64,000 bases of DNA from JAUVKT01 sp942491535 (GTDB lineage: Bacteria > Bacteroidota > Bacteroidia > Bacteroidales > VadinHA17), in NCBI GenBank assembly GCA_942491535.1, contig CALOBV010000024.1:124001-188000 (forward strand), read 5' to 3'. The translations under genes and the position numbers were made by a program. Shown piece by piece: positions 1-8,539 of the stretch (positions are counted from its first letter, which is position 1; every line of letters starts with the position of its first letter). Under the pieces are notes generated by a model, which was not told the DNA's origin, did not search any database, and saw only the letters and a program-made list of their open reading frames with translations.

Positions 1-2689
1 CATTCCTGTAGTTAAGAAAGGGTGAATAGGCTGATAGGTATGTTAGTTTCCCCACCTTTTCCTCCTGGATAAACTGTGACTCTCCAAAGTAATTAAGCTC
101 TGAAAACGCCCTGTAGTCCATTTTCTTACCTTTCAGTTCTTTGTCAAAAACTTCCCGCCTGGAACTTGCCAGCAATCTCCCGTCAACAGAGTAAAGGTTA
201 AGATCGGTAAAAAATACATTGCTGAATTTTACAAGAAGGGCATCAAGGTCTGTATAATCATCCTGGCTCCAGTCGCTGGTTAATTGTTCTTCGTTCGACA
301 ACTTATGATCAAGCTCTATATAAACAGAACTAAGCTTCTCGCTAATACTGTCATAGTGCTTACTCCTGTACTCTGATATACTGAGCGATACAACTACTGA
401 TCCTATAGCAAAAATTGACCCCAGTAGCAGGAGGATAAAAGCATATTGAAGTTTTTGCCTGAAATCAAGGTGCCGTAAATTTACTCTGTCGGGCGGACTG
501 AGTATTATAAGTGTAATAGTGAAAAGAACAAAGAATACAATAAAGATGTAGGTAAAATTGATCAGTACATTGTGAAACTTCAGTATTGGTCTGGCTATAA
601 CAACCGAAACCGTTGGCGAATGGTTATAAACCATGCAGTCGTGATCATTTTCCAGGAAGGAGGTGAAGTCTCCAATGTTTATACTATCATACTTAAGGGC
701 CATGGTAAATGGGTAATTACCAGTCTGCAGAACAAGTGAATCTCCTATATACTTGGCCATTGAATAATCCTTTGGAAGCAACGGGCTCTGGTATTTTCTA
801 TCCTTTAATAACTCCGGATATCCAGGTTGCACATAATCTAATTTACTTATCAAATCAATAAATAAACCTGTCTTTCCTCCATTATTAAAACCATTATCCT
901 GATCAAAGAACAGTGTAGCCAGGTAATAGGGTCTGCCCGATCTGTTATCAATCAGATAAAGACTGGAATCAATAAGCGGAATGCCGAACTCTTCAAGCCG
1001 TGAATTAAAGAATTCAAAGCATAAAACTTCTTCTTCATCTGTATCAAGAAGAAGAGGCGAATCCCAGTTACACACTGTATATACTATATCATATTGCTCC
1101 CAGTAACCGGTAAAATATGCTGAGTCGAGGTAACTATAGATCTCTGTAACATCACTTCCCAGGAAAAATTCCAGATTCATCATCGAGGCAAGAACAGTAT
1201 CATTTTTCAATTTGTCCCAGTTGTCGATAACCAGCTCCTCAGCAACAGGATCATTATTTCCTATCTGAGATACGGCCATTACCTTAATCTTTTCGGTCTC
1301 AGCATCCCACATTTTGGTAGAAATAAACCAGGCCGAATAAATACCTGCAATCAACGACAGAGTAACAGTTGAAACAACGATTACAGACTTCCTGTTACGA
1401 AAAACCCAGATCATAAAAACCAGCAGGGCGAAGGCGATAAGGTGAAAAACGGGGTTCTCCTTATCTGCAATATATAAGACTAATAGTAATATTATTGAAG
1501 GAGATAAGGCTATAAAAAGTACTTTGGGACTTATCTCAGAAAATGAAATCAATACCTTGATAAGATATATTAGCAGCACAAGCAGGAGAAAAGATGAAGC
1601 CAAAAATGATACAAGCGTAAAGCTATCAATATCAAGTATTTTGTAAAACTCAAAACTGATATTAGATGAATTTATAAAGGACTCCAGCGACTGGCTAAAT
1701 AAGTAGAAAAATAAAACGGAAGGAACCAGGTATAAGGAAAGCATGGCAAGACTTCTACGAGATGAAGGTTTATACCCATTAACCGGCCACCATCTGTAAA
1801 AACTGTAGGCAATATAAAGCAGGAAGATATTTGCAAGCAGAATATGGCCTGGTGATGGTATAAGCTTACCTGCAGTGTATCTGTATGCTGAAAATATTGA
1901 GAGATTACTTATTATTTCCGGTTTACCGGTAAATAGAAACGCAAAATACAGTACTACGGATATAACAAGTGTAATCAAGACACCTATTCTTCCTTTATTT
2001 TTCTTTGCAATACTATCAGTTAAACGATTAATCAAATTTGCTGCAACAATAAAAAAGAACAGCCACAGAAGAAGGGGAATTATAACGAACAGGGTGTTGA
2101 AATTCAATTCCTTATCGAAAACAATTGAGAATAAGTACTTCCCATCGATATTATAGACAGGATACCCCATATCGGGATCATGAGAAAAAACTGCACCAGG
2201 AGGCAATCCATGTTTCTTCCAGAATCCTGATTTTATTAAGTTATTCTCAATACCGTAATCATAATAAATGTCTATTAAATAAATATTTAGATTTGCAGAA
2301 TCGCTAATAGAGCCACTTACAAACCAACAATTCTGAATAAACTGAAATGGCGAATCCAGATCCAGGTCTTTACTATTATCCGGCAGCTCGAAGGTATTCT
2401 CAGACCACAAAACAAGTTTACCTTCTTTATATCTGGCAAATGACAAGCCTTCTGCTTCTGCAATATCCTTGAGTCTCTTAATGTCTTCTTTCGACAACCT
2501 GTCTTTTACTGCTATCTCCGAAAGGATCTCCATACCCTCCTTCTCGAGCTTATGCAGATTTCGGTTAAAACTCGATGCTTCTCTTCGGAACTTTATATCA
2601 CTTTTATATACCAGATCAGAAATAAGTACACCCGCAATTATCAGTATAAGATAAATTACACAATTCCTATTGCTTATTAAAAATTTCAT
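1..2689 (-). CDS. Multi-pass membrane sensor protein, probable histidine kinase (5' part only)
   Basis: This reading frame starts at an ATG at 2689 and stays open to the left edge, so about 896 codons are visible and the C-terminus is missing. An N-terminal membrane segment (about residues 9-26) is followed by a soluble region, then a block of hydrophobic helices (roughly 190-470), a long soluble domain and another membrane helix near 690-715. The last visible part has the run LYSVDGRLLASS and, further on, QFIQEE and YLSAYSPF. I recall this extracytoplasmic sensor segment from large Bacteroidota histidine kinases, in which HAMP, HisKA and HATPase domains follow. Those domains lie outside the window, so the kinase call is inference. 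The gene lies 10 bp downstream of rlmH on the same strand. Confidence 0.6.
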   Translation of the reverse strand, partial: MKFLISNRNCVIYLILIIAGVLISDLVYKSDIKFRREASSFNRNLHKLEKEGMEILSEIAVKDRLSKEDIKRLKDIAEAEGLSFARYKEGKLVLWSENTFELPDNSKDLDLDSPFQFIQNCWFVSGSISDSANLNIYLIDIYYDYGIENNLIKSGFWKKHGLPPGAVFSHDPDMGYPVYNIDGKYLFSIVFDKELNFNTLFVIIPLLLWLFFFIVAANLINRLTDSIAKKNKGRIGVLITLVISVVLYFAFLFTGKPEIISNLSIFSAYRYTAGKLIPSPGHILLANIFLLYIAYSFYRWWPVNGYKPSSRRSLAMLSLYLVPSVLFFYLFSQSLESFINSSNISFEFYKILDIDSFTLVSFLASSFLLLVLLIYLIKVLISFSEISPKVLFIALSPSIILLLVLYIADKENPVFHLIAFALLVFMIWVFRNRKSVIVVSTVTLSLIAGIYSAWFISTKMWDAETEKIKVMAVSQIGNNDPVAEELVIDNWDKLKNDTVLASMMNLEFFLGSDVTEIYSYLDSAYFTGYWEQYDIVYTVCNWDSPLLLDTDEEEVLCFEFFNSRLEEFGIPLIDSSLYLIDNRSGRPYYLATLFFDQDNGFNNGGKTGLFIDLISKLDYVQPGYPELLKDRKYQSPLLPKDYSMAKYIGDSLVLQTGNYPFTMALKYDSINIGDFTSFLENDHDCMVYNHSPTVSVVIARPILKFHNVLINFTYIFIVFFVLFTITLIILSPPDRVNLRHLDFRQKLQYAFILLLLGSIFAIGSVVVSLSISEYRSKHYDSISEKLSSVYIELDHKLSNEEQLTSDWSQDDYTDLDALLVKFSNVFFTDLNLYSVDGRLLASSRREVFDKELKGKKMDYRAFSELNYFGESQFIQEEKVGKLTYLSAYSPFLNYRN

Positions 2690-2699
2690 TTACCTAATT

Positions 2700-3173
2700 T
2701 TATTCATTGTGATATGGCAGGCCACCCAGTATTGATAGTGCCCGATACAGTTGCTCAACGAACAATAACCGTACCAACTGGTGTGAAAAAGTCATATCCG
2801 ATAGTGATAAAACACTGTTTGCTATTCTCTTCAAATCTGAGTCTAAACCATAAGGACCTCCAATTACAAATACTATTCTCTTTGAGCTACTAATAAACAA
2901 AAGGTCAAGCATTTCTGCAAAGCCTGTGCTGCTTAAGCTCTTGCCCTTTTCATCGAGAAGTATTATATAATCGCCTTTTAATAATTTTCCCTGTATTGCA
3001 TCTCCCTCCTTCTTAATCTGCTCGCTCATATTTAAGGATTTCCTATTCTTCAGATCCGGAATAGTAACAGTCTCAAAAGACGCAAGCCTGTTTATACGCC
3101 TGACAAAATCATCTACTCCCTTTGATAGATAATCCTTGTCTGTTTTACCAAGCTGTAGTAAGACAATCTTCAT
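2700..3173 (-). CDS. rlmH: 23S rRNA (pseudouridine-1915-N3) methyltransferase RlmH
   Basis: At 157 residues this has the usual length of RlmH, the SPOUT methyltransferase that methylates pseudouridine 1915 in helix 69 of 23S rRNA on the assembled 70S ribosome. The family signatures are visible: an N-terminal MKIVLLQLGK strand, the AdoMet-binding knot with IGGPYG (about residues 104-109), LSDMTFSHQL and the C-terminal YRALSILGGLPYHNE. The protein is cytoplasmic and acts as a dimer. It is followed after 10 bp by the partial membrane sensor gene on the same strand, with which it may be co-transcribed. The upstream spacer is AT-rich and leads to the divergent DUF4783-nadC operon. Nothing is unusual about it. 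Confidence 0.95.
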   Translation of the reverse strand: MKIVLLQLGKTDKDYLSKGVDDFVRRINRLASFETVTIPDLKNRKSLNMSEQIKKEGDAIQGKLLKGDYIILLDEKGKSLSSTGFAEMLDLLFISSSKRIVFVIGGPYGLDSDLKRIANSVLSLSDMTFSHQLVRLLFVEQLYRALSILGGLPYHNE

Positions 3174-3324
3174 AAAAAGACAGATAATACAGTTATTAAT
3201 TTATTATAAAATATCATTTTTGACTTATGTAAACATACAAATTAATGTACTTAAATATAAATTTTTAGTTCTTATATACAGGCATATATTACGGGATGAG
3301 TTTCAGTAATTGATTATTTTCATA

Positions 3325-3332
3325 TACATTTG
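3325..3332 (+). promoter_or_regulatory. Bacteroidota -7 box for the DUF4783-nadC operon
   Basis: TACATTTG matches the Bacteroidota sigma-70 -7 consensus TAnnTTTG and lies 33 bp before the ATG at 3366. No convincing -33 TTTG was found at the usual distance. The TTG at 3330, which would allow a longer reading frame, lies inside this box, which argues for the downstream ATG as the start. Confidence 0.4.
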
Positions 3333-3365
3333 TCTGACAAGGGGAATAGTACAAAATACTTCAAA

Positions 3366-3773
3366 ATGAAAAAGCATGACCTGTTAATTATTGCATTATT
3401 ATTTTTTGGAAGTTCAATGTGCCCGGCCCAATCAGCAACGGTCCCGGCAGAATTATCTCTGGCGTTTAAAACAGGGGATATAGAGAAACTCTCCGAGTAT
3501 CTAAATACTACCGTTGAACTTGTAATACTGGAAAAAGAGGATTTCTATAACAGGAAAGTGGCAGAAAACATTCTGCGCGACTTTTTTAATAAGCACAAAG
3601 TTCTTGACTTTGTTGTCAAACACCAGGGGGGAAAGAATGATGCCAACTTTGCCATAGGTGATCTTCGGACCAGCAATGGTTCTTTCAGGGTATATTTTCT
3701 AATGAAAAAGGTAGACTCCAAACCATTAATCCACCAGCTCAGAATAGAAAAAAATGATTCAGGAAGCAATTAA
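3366..3773 (+). CDS. DUF4783 family exported protein
   Basis: From the ATG at 3366 the product is about 135 residues, beginning MKKHDLLIIALLFFG and a signal peptide that ends near CPAQSA. The mature part (LAFKTGDIEKLSEYL, VILEKEDFYNRKVAE, FFNKHK) resembles the DUF4783 family, small exported proteins with an NTF2-like fold that sit directly before nadC in many Bacteroidota. The biochemical function is unknown. The frame can be extended upstream to a TTG at 3330, but that codon lies inside a probable promoter -7 box, so the ATG is preferred. The 3' end overlaps the start of nadC by 20 bp, which implies co-transcription and probably translational coupling. Confidence 0.75.
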   Translation: MKKHDLLIIALLFFGSSMCPAQSATVPAELSLAFKTGDIEKLSEYLNTTVELVILEKEDFYNRKVAENILRDFFNKHKVLDFVVKHQGGKNDANFAIGDLRTSNGSFRVYFLMKKVDSKPLIHQLRIEKNDSGSN

Positions 3774-4596
3774 CAACCTGATAGACAGGGCACTTGCTGA
3801 AGACATTGGAGATGGCGACCATAGTTCACTATCATCAATACCAGCAGATGCAAGAGGAAGAGCTCGATTAATTGTTAAGGAAAAGGGTATTATTGCCGGC
3901 CTGACAGTTTCTGAAACAGTTTTTAAAAAAGTAGATCCGGGTATTAGTTTTGATTGTTTCTTAAATGATGGTGACAGTATTGATGTCGGTGATATCGGAT
4001 TTGAGGTAGAAGGCCTTCAGCAATCAATTCTGAAAGCTGAAAGACTGGTATTAAATATTCTCCAGAGGATGAGTGGAATAGCAACAGAGACACGCAGGTA
4101 TGCTGATTCAATAAAAGAGTTCAATACTCGTATCCTCGACACCCGCAAGACCACTCCCGGGTTCAGGGCTTTTGAAAAAGAGGCGGTTAGAATTGGAGGA
4201 GGCGTAAATCACAGGATGGGCCTTTTCGATATGATCATGTTGAAAGATAATCATATAGATTTTGCAGGAGGAATTGAAAAAGCTATTAAGAGGGCCAGGA
4301 ATTACCTGAAAGATAAAGGGAAAAACCTTGCAATAGAAATTGAGGTCAGGAATTTTGATGAAATTAATCAGGTATTAAGAACAGGCGGTGTTGACAGAAT
4401 AATGCTCGATAATTTTAGTCCGGATGAAACCCGTAAGGCAGTGGAAATTATCGATGGAAGGATTGAGATTGAATCTTCAGGTGGTATAACGTTTGATACA
4501 CTCAGGGATTATGCATCCTGTGGCGTTGATTATATCTCAGTTGGTGCCCTGACTCATCATATTAAAAGTCTTGACATGAGCCTTAAAGCCGTATGA
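3754..4596 (+). CDS. nadC: Nicotinate-nucleotide pyrophosphorylase (quinolinate phosphoribosyltransferase)
   Basis: NadC converts quinolinate and PRPP to nicotinate mononucleotide, CO2 and pyrophosphate in de novo NAD synthesis. The 280-residue length is normal for the type II phosphoribosyltransferase fold. Visible signatures are an N-terminal ALAEDIGDGDHSS, the helix NILQRMSGIAT, the substrate-binding DTRKTTPGFR (about 129-138) followed by KEAVRIGGGVNHR, LKDNH, and the C-terminal IESSGGI and YISVGALTH. The gene starts inside the end of the DUF4783 gene and its stop overlaps the start of the yihY-like gene by 4 bp, so the three form a tight operon. nadA and nadB are not in the window. Confidence 0.95.
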   Translation: MIQEAINNLIDRALAEDIGDGDHSSLSSIPADARGRARLIVKEKGIIAGLTVSETVFKKVDPGISFDCFLNDGDSIDVGDIGFEVEGLQQSILKAERLVLNILQRMSGIATETRRYADSIKEFNTRILDTRKTTPGFRAFEKEAVRIGGGVNHRMGLFDMIMLKDNHIDFAGGIEKAIKRARNYLKDKGKNLAIEIEVRNFDEINQVLRTGGVDRIMLDNFSPDETRKAVEIIDGRIEIESSGGITFDTLRDYASCGVDYISVGALTHHIKSLDMSLKAV

Positions 4597-5525
4597 ACCG
4601 GAAAGTAAAAGAAAATATTGTAGACCCCTTGCTTTCCTGGTTAAAGAAACTTGTCCTTCCCGGCTTTGACAGGGTCCCTTTTTATGATGTAATTACTTTC
4701 TTTTTCAGGGGATTTAAGAAGGGAGCCCTTGTAACAAGAGCATCGTCAATAGCTTATAACCTTATGCTGGCGCTTTTACCCACCACTTTTTTCGTATTTA
4801 CCCTTATTCCTTTTATCCCTATTCCGAATTTTCAGAATGAGATAATAAACCTGTTCGAAAATATTGTCCCTGAAAATGCCTATCATCTTTTTGAATCAAC
4901 AATTATTGACGTTATAACCAGGAAAAGTGGCTTTTTCCTTATCACAATGTTCCTGGCTTCGGCGGTAATGTCGTCTAATGGAATACATGCCCTTATACAT
5001 GCCTTTGTTGTATCTGATCACCAGTTTGAAACAAGAACATGGGTAGCTCAGAGAAGAGTTTCCTTCAGTCTTCTTCTTATTGTTGTCTTCCTTATTGCTT
5101 TATCCGGAGTATTGTTAATATTTGGGAGAGACCTCCTTCAAATCCTTGTTGATAAAGAGATTATTACATCTACCTGGCTGAAATACCTGGTTATTGGTCT
5201 TAAATGGATAATTATAATCGGTATTCTTTTTCTCGCAATATCATCCCTTTATTATCTGGCCCCCTCAAGAAAAGCAAAGTTCAGGTTTTTCTCGGCAGGT
5301 GCAACATTGGCTACAATCCTATTTATTATTACATCTCTGGGATTTTCAGCCTATGTCAATAACTTCGATAATTATAATAAGCTATATGGATCAATGGGAA
5401 CCATCCTTGTAATCCTGCTATGGCTATACCTCAACTCGATCTCTCTACTTATAGGATTCGAGTTAAACGCAAGTATTAAAACTGCAAATATTAATCAGAG
5501 AAGTATATTAAACGAAGAAGATTAA
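4593..5525 (+). CDS. YihY/BrkB-family integral membrane protein
   Basis: This 310-residue protein has about six predicted membrane helices and the hallmarks of the YihY/UPF0761 family: FRGFKKGALVTRASSIAYNL near residue 37, the LLPTTFFVFTLIPFIP helix, and a final YGSMGTILVILLWLYL helix before SLLIGFELNA. The family was once called ribonuclease BN, a function now assigned to another protein; its members are inner-membrane proteins of uncertain role, possibly transport or envelope maintenance. The start overlaps the nadC stop (ATGA). The stop overlaps the convergent glutamine synthetase gene by 4 bp. No regulatory site is evident for it alone. Confidence 0.85.
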   Translation: MNRKVKENIVDPLLSWLKKLVLPGFDRVPFYDVITFFFRGFKKGALVTRASSIAYNLMLALLPTTFFVFTLIPFIPIPNFQNEIINLFENIVPENAYHLFESTIIDVITRKSGFFLITMFLASAVMSSNGIHALIHAFVVSDHQFETRTWVAQRRVSFSLLLIVVFLIALSGVLLIFGRDLLQILVDKEIITSTWLKYLVIGLKWIIIIGILFLAISSLYYLAPSRKAKFRFFSAGATLATILFIITSLGFSAYVNNFDNYNKLYGSMGTILVILLWLYLNSISLLIGFELNASIKTANINQRSILNEED

Positions 5526-7027
5526 CTACAGTGAATATATTGGGAGACAAGGTTTGCAATTTCCTCGTTCTTTCCATATAATTTTTCACTTAATCCCTTA
5601 TCATCATATACTTTTAATCTATTTACTATGCTCTCGATGGTACCTTCAGGAAAAATATCATCCTTCTCATAGAAAGATCGATCAGCCTCCAGGCACTCTG
5701 CTGATTCAAAACAAGATGCAGGCAATGAATCCAGGCTATCAAGCTTATCTCTATTCTCTTCCTTGAATATATTCACCTCAACATACAATTGCTCAGCCTC
5801 CTTTAGCGACTCCTCTCTTCCGAGCCCATATTCTGTTGCCACAACCAGTCCGGCCATTAGAAGATAAAGATCTGCAGACCCGTCGGGTGCACGAAACTCA
5901 ACTGTCTGCTTGCTATCAAATAATTCAGGCTCTGACTTTTCTTCCGGGTTAGCATCATATATCATATCTGACTTGCCCCTCCATCCAAGTGGTACGCGAA
6001 CCAGTACAGACCTGTTTCTGTCGCCCCAGCAAATGTTAGTCGGGGCCTCCTGGTGAGGAACCAGCCGAAGATAGGATGTAGGTATTGTATTCCCGAAGGC
6101 CGTAAGGGATTTTGAATGGCTTAATATTCCGGCTATCATTTTCTTCGCTATATCGCTAAGATCAGGACCGTTTACCATTACATTTTTACCATCCTTCTCA
6201 AGCAACATATGGATATGCAGGCCACTCCCTGCCTTTCCTACTGTAATCTTTGGAGCAAAGCTGACTTCCACTCCATATTCGAAACCGAGCATTCTGACAA
6301 TCCATTTTGATATAATTAATTGCTCGACTGCCTCTTCAACCTCGGAGGGAAGAAATTCTATCTCATGCTGCTCATAATCTTCTCCATCCTTTGTAAAACT
6401 ACCCACCTCAGAATGTCCGTACTTAATCCTGCAGCCTGCATTTGCACATAGGCGAAGCGCTTCAACCCTTAAATCTTCAAATTTAGCAAAGGGCTTTGTC
6501 TGGTGATATCCTTTCTGGTCAACCAGTGGATACAGGTCATCCTTAAATGAACGCACATAGTATTCAAGTTCTCCAAGCGCCTTCATTTTCATTCCGGTGT
6601 TTTCTTTGAACCTTGAATAAGCCTTCTTTAATATATTCTCAGGGGCACTTTCCAGAGGATTGCCCTGATAATCGTAAAAAGAACAGAGAATTTCAAGAGT
6701 TGATTTTTCTGTAAAGGGATTCAAAAATGCTGTTCTGAACCTGGGAATTACATAGAGATCGCTCGACCCTGCTCCAACAAATGAGAACAGACTAGAGCCA
6801 TCAACTCTCTCACCGCTTGTCAGAATCTGGTTAAGGTGATCACGGCTGGAAAGCACAAAATTCAGGGATTTTAGTTTTCCATCTTCAGCCACATACCTGA
6901 AGTTTAACATTTCCACCCCTTTTGCTTCAATAAATTTTATTAAATCATCTTTGGTAAACTGACTTGCCGGTTTCTTAAGAAACTGTACAAGTTCATTCGG
7001 GTTCATAAGGATATGATTGTTATGCAT
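5522..7027 (-). CDS. Glutamine synthetase family protein (GSI-like)
   Basis: The protein is 501 residues from the ATG at 7027; an ATG at 7006 is also possible. It has the glutamine synthetase catalytic fold: GSGLHIHM (substrate and metal binding), RLVPHQEAPTNICW and GDRNRS (ATP and glutamate binding), then VEFRAPDGSADLYL. The expected reaction is ATP-dependent condensation of glutamate and ammonia. The adenylylation loop NLYDLP of enterobacterial GSI is not visible: the corresponding C-terminal stretch reads NIFKEENRDK and then DSLPASCFES, with no Tyr in the usual context. That points to a non-adenylylated form, or to a GS-like enzyme acting on another amine. A strong Bacteroidota promoter and a 13-bp palindrome lie upstream, suggesting control at transcription. 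Confidence 0.85.
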   Translation of the reverse strand: MHNNHILMNPNELVQFLKKPASQFTKDDLIKFIEAKGVEMLNFRYVAEDGKLKSLNFVLSSRDHLNQILTSGERVDGSSLFSFVGAGSSDLYVIPRFRTAFLNPFTEKSTLEILCSFYDYQGNPLESAPENILKKAYSRFKENTGMKMKALGELEYYVRSFKDDLYPLVDQKGYHQTKPFAKFEDLRVEALRLCANAGCRIKYGHSEVGSFTKDGEDYEQHEIEFLPSEVEEAVEQLIISKWIVRMLGFEYGVEVSFAPKITVGKAGSGLHIHMLLEKDGKNVMVNGPDLSDIAKKMIAGILSHSKSLTAFGNTIPTSYLRLVPHQEAPTNICWGDRNRSVLVRVPLGWRGKSDMIYDANPEEKSEPELFDSKQTVEFRAPDGSADLYLLMAGLVVATEYGLGREESLKEAEQLYVEVNIFKEENRDKLDSLDSLPASCFESAECLEADRSFYEKDDIFPEGTIESIVNRLKVYDDKGLSEKLYGKNEEIANLVSQYIHCS

Positions 7028-7063
7028 CTATTTATATGTAATTTATCGATAGTTATTTATAAC

Positions 7064-7076
7064 TCCTCATTGAGGA
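7064..7076. promoter_or_regulatory. 13-bp perfect palindrome at the glutamine synthetase start site
   Basis: TCCTCA-T-TGAGGA is a perfect inverted repeat with 6-bp arms. It begins 4 bp downstream of the glutamine synthetase -7 box, reading on the minus strand, so it would cover the expected transcription start. This is the right place for a repressor site, or it could form a small 5' hairpin in the mRNA. Confidence 0.4.
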
Positions 7077-7079
7077 ATG

Positions 7080-7110
7080 CAAATATAGAAAATTACATTA
7101 TCACAACAAA
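7080..7110 (-). promoter_or_regulatory. Promoter of the glutamine synthetase gene
   Basis: On the minus strand, TTTG (7110-7107) is followed after exactly 19 bp by TATATTTG (7087-7080). This is a full match to the Bacteroidota consensus TTTG-N19-21-TAnnTTTG. The predicted transcription start is near 7073, giving a leader of about 45 nt before the ATG at 7027. Confidence 0.7.
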
Positions 7111-7179
7111 TGCGCTATGTCATAAGCAAAAATAGTTATCCTTATTAAATGTTTTTAAACATTGAACCGATTATTTTTA

Positions 7180-7187
7180 TACTTTTG
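7180..7187 (+). promoter_or_regulatory. -7 box upstream of the degenerate metallopeptidase-like lipoprotein
   Basis: TACTTTTG matches TAnnTTTG and lies 27 bp before the ATG at 7215. Since it is inside the longer open frame that begins at 7149, it supports 7215 as the real start. The nearest TTG upstream is only 15 bp away, so the -33 element is not convincing. Confidence 0.4.
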
Positions 7188-7214
7188 AATCCGGAATTCC
7201 CTATAAAAACGTTC

Positions 7215-8525
7215 ATGAAAAAAATTATTATTGGAATATCATTTTTCCTGGCCCTGCTATCAAGTAGTTGTAAGGAAGAGAAGCATGCCGATTATATGAC
7301 AAATCAGAAGGCTGCCGAATATTTTAATAAAATTGATTCTATTTGTAAGGATGATAAGGCTTCACTCTGGGGAATAGAGATCTATGGACCGCTGATGATG
7401 GTTGATCCGGATACAAGGCAGATATATGCAAACTTCCAGGACGACGAGGGACTACTTAAACCCAGGGATGGAATATTTGTAGGTATCTACCCAAAGGAAA
7501 AGGTGATAAGGAATTTTGCCGTTGTTTTCGGGGGCACTCTCTCCGGAATGGCTCAGCTAAGGGCCAGAGAGGATGAATATGAAATAATATCAAGGTCTGT
7601 TCATGCCCTCTTCCATTGTTCTCAGATAAGAAAAGAAATTGACACACCCGAATTTCATGCAAGTCATCTCAATGAGAAAACGGCAAGGCTGTGGGTAAAA
7701 ATGGAATGGAGAGCCCTCCAAAGAGCAATTCGTACTTCGGGAGATATAAGGACCCAGGCAATAAGAGACGCTCTTGTTTTCCGATCGGCGCGTAGGGAAA
7801 TGTACCCCAGGTTTGTTAATGAAGAAAATAATTTTGAAAACTACGAAGGCACTACTGCTTTCACCTATATGTATCTGTGTAGCCCCTCTTATGAAGAATA
7901 TGTAAAACGACTGCTCAATTACTACGACAGAATTTATAATACAAGGAGTTATCCTGACTCATGGGGATTTATTAACGGGGCTCTTTATTCTCATCTTTTA
8001 TTTGAAAGCGGATTCGACTTCAAAACAATTAACAGCAGAGAAGTTGACCTTGGAGAGATTATTAGAGAGAGATACGGGATAGAGCTTCCCGTGATATCCA
8101 GAGATATCGCAGGGTCTCTGGCCTTTAATTACGATATAGACCTTATTAATGAGGAAGAACATTCCCGGGAAATTAAAATGAGAGAAGATCTTGGGAAAAG
8201 CGTATCAAAATTTATAGACAGGCCCGTAGTATTTCTGGAACTTGAGAGTCCGAATTTCAGTTTTGAACCGGGTGATATGACTCCTGTCGATAGCCTCGGA
8301 ACAATATATAATACCCTGAGAATATCTGATAACTGGGGAAAGATTGTTGTGGATGAAGGTGGGTGCCTGGTATCTCCCGGTCTTGAATTTATAAGGGTCC
8401 CGGCAAAAAATATTAAAACCGACAAAAACCATATATCTGGTGATGGATGGCAGATAATATTAAACGATAACTGGGAGATGTCCGAATATGAACTAAACTA
8501 TATAATCAAGAAACTTCTGCCCTGA
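7215..8525 (+). CDS. Lipoprotein resembling a zinc metallopeptidase with a degenerate active site
   Basis: From the ATG at 7215 the product has about 436 residues. It begins MKKIIIGISFFLALLSSSC, a lipoprotein signal with the lipobox Cys at residue 19, so it should be anchored in the envelope. The region around residues 125-220 (VHALFHCSQ, LWVKMEWRAL, RDALVFRSARRE, ENYEGTTAFT) resembles, from memory, a family in which the first motif is HExxH and the last is EGLAEYT. Here the first motif is H130-A-L-F-H134, so the catalytic Glu is replaced by Ala; the Glu of EG (about residue 211) is kept. If that homology is right, this is a non-catalytic relative. The upstream part of the open frame (from 7149) overlaps a promoter box and is probably untranslated. 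It converges on valS with 14 bp between the stops. Confidence 0.65.
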   Translation: MKKIIIGISFFLALLSSSCKEEKHADYMTNQKAAEYFNKIDSICKDDKASLWGIEIYGPLMMVDPDTRQIYANFQDDEGLLKPRDGIFVGIYPKEKVIRNFAVVFGGTLSGMAQLRAREDEYEIISRSVHALFHCSQIRKEIDTPEFHASHLNEKTARLWVKMEWRALQRAIRTSGDIRTQAIRDALVFRSARREMYPRFVNEENNFENYEGTTAFTYMYLCSPSYEEYVKRLLNYYDRIYNTRSYPDSWGFINGALYSHLLFESGFDFKTINSREVDLGEIIRERYGIELPVISRDIAGSLAFNYDIDLINEEEHSREIKMREDLGKSVSKFIDRPVVFLELESPNFSFEPGDMTPVDSLGTIYNTLRISDNWGKIVVDEGGCLVSPGLEFIRVPAKNIKTDKNHISGDGWQIILNDNWEMSEYELNYIIKKLLP

Positions 8526-8539
8526 TCGTACAAGTCTGT

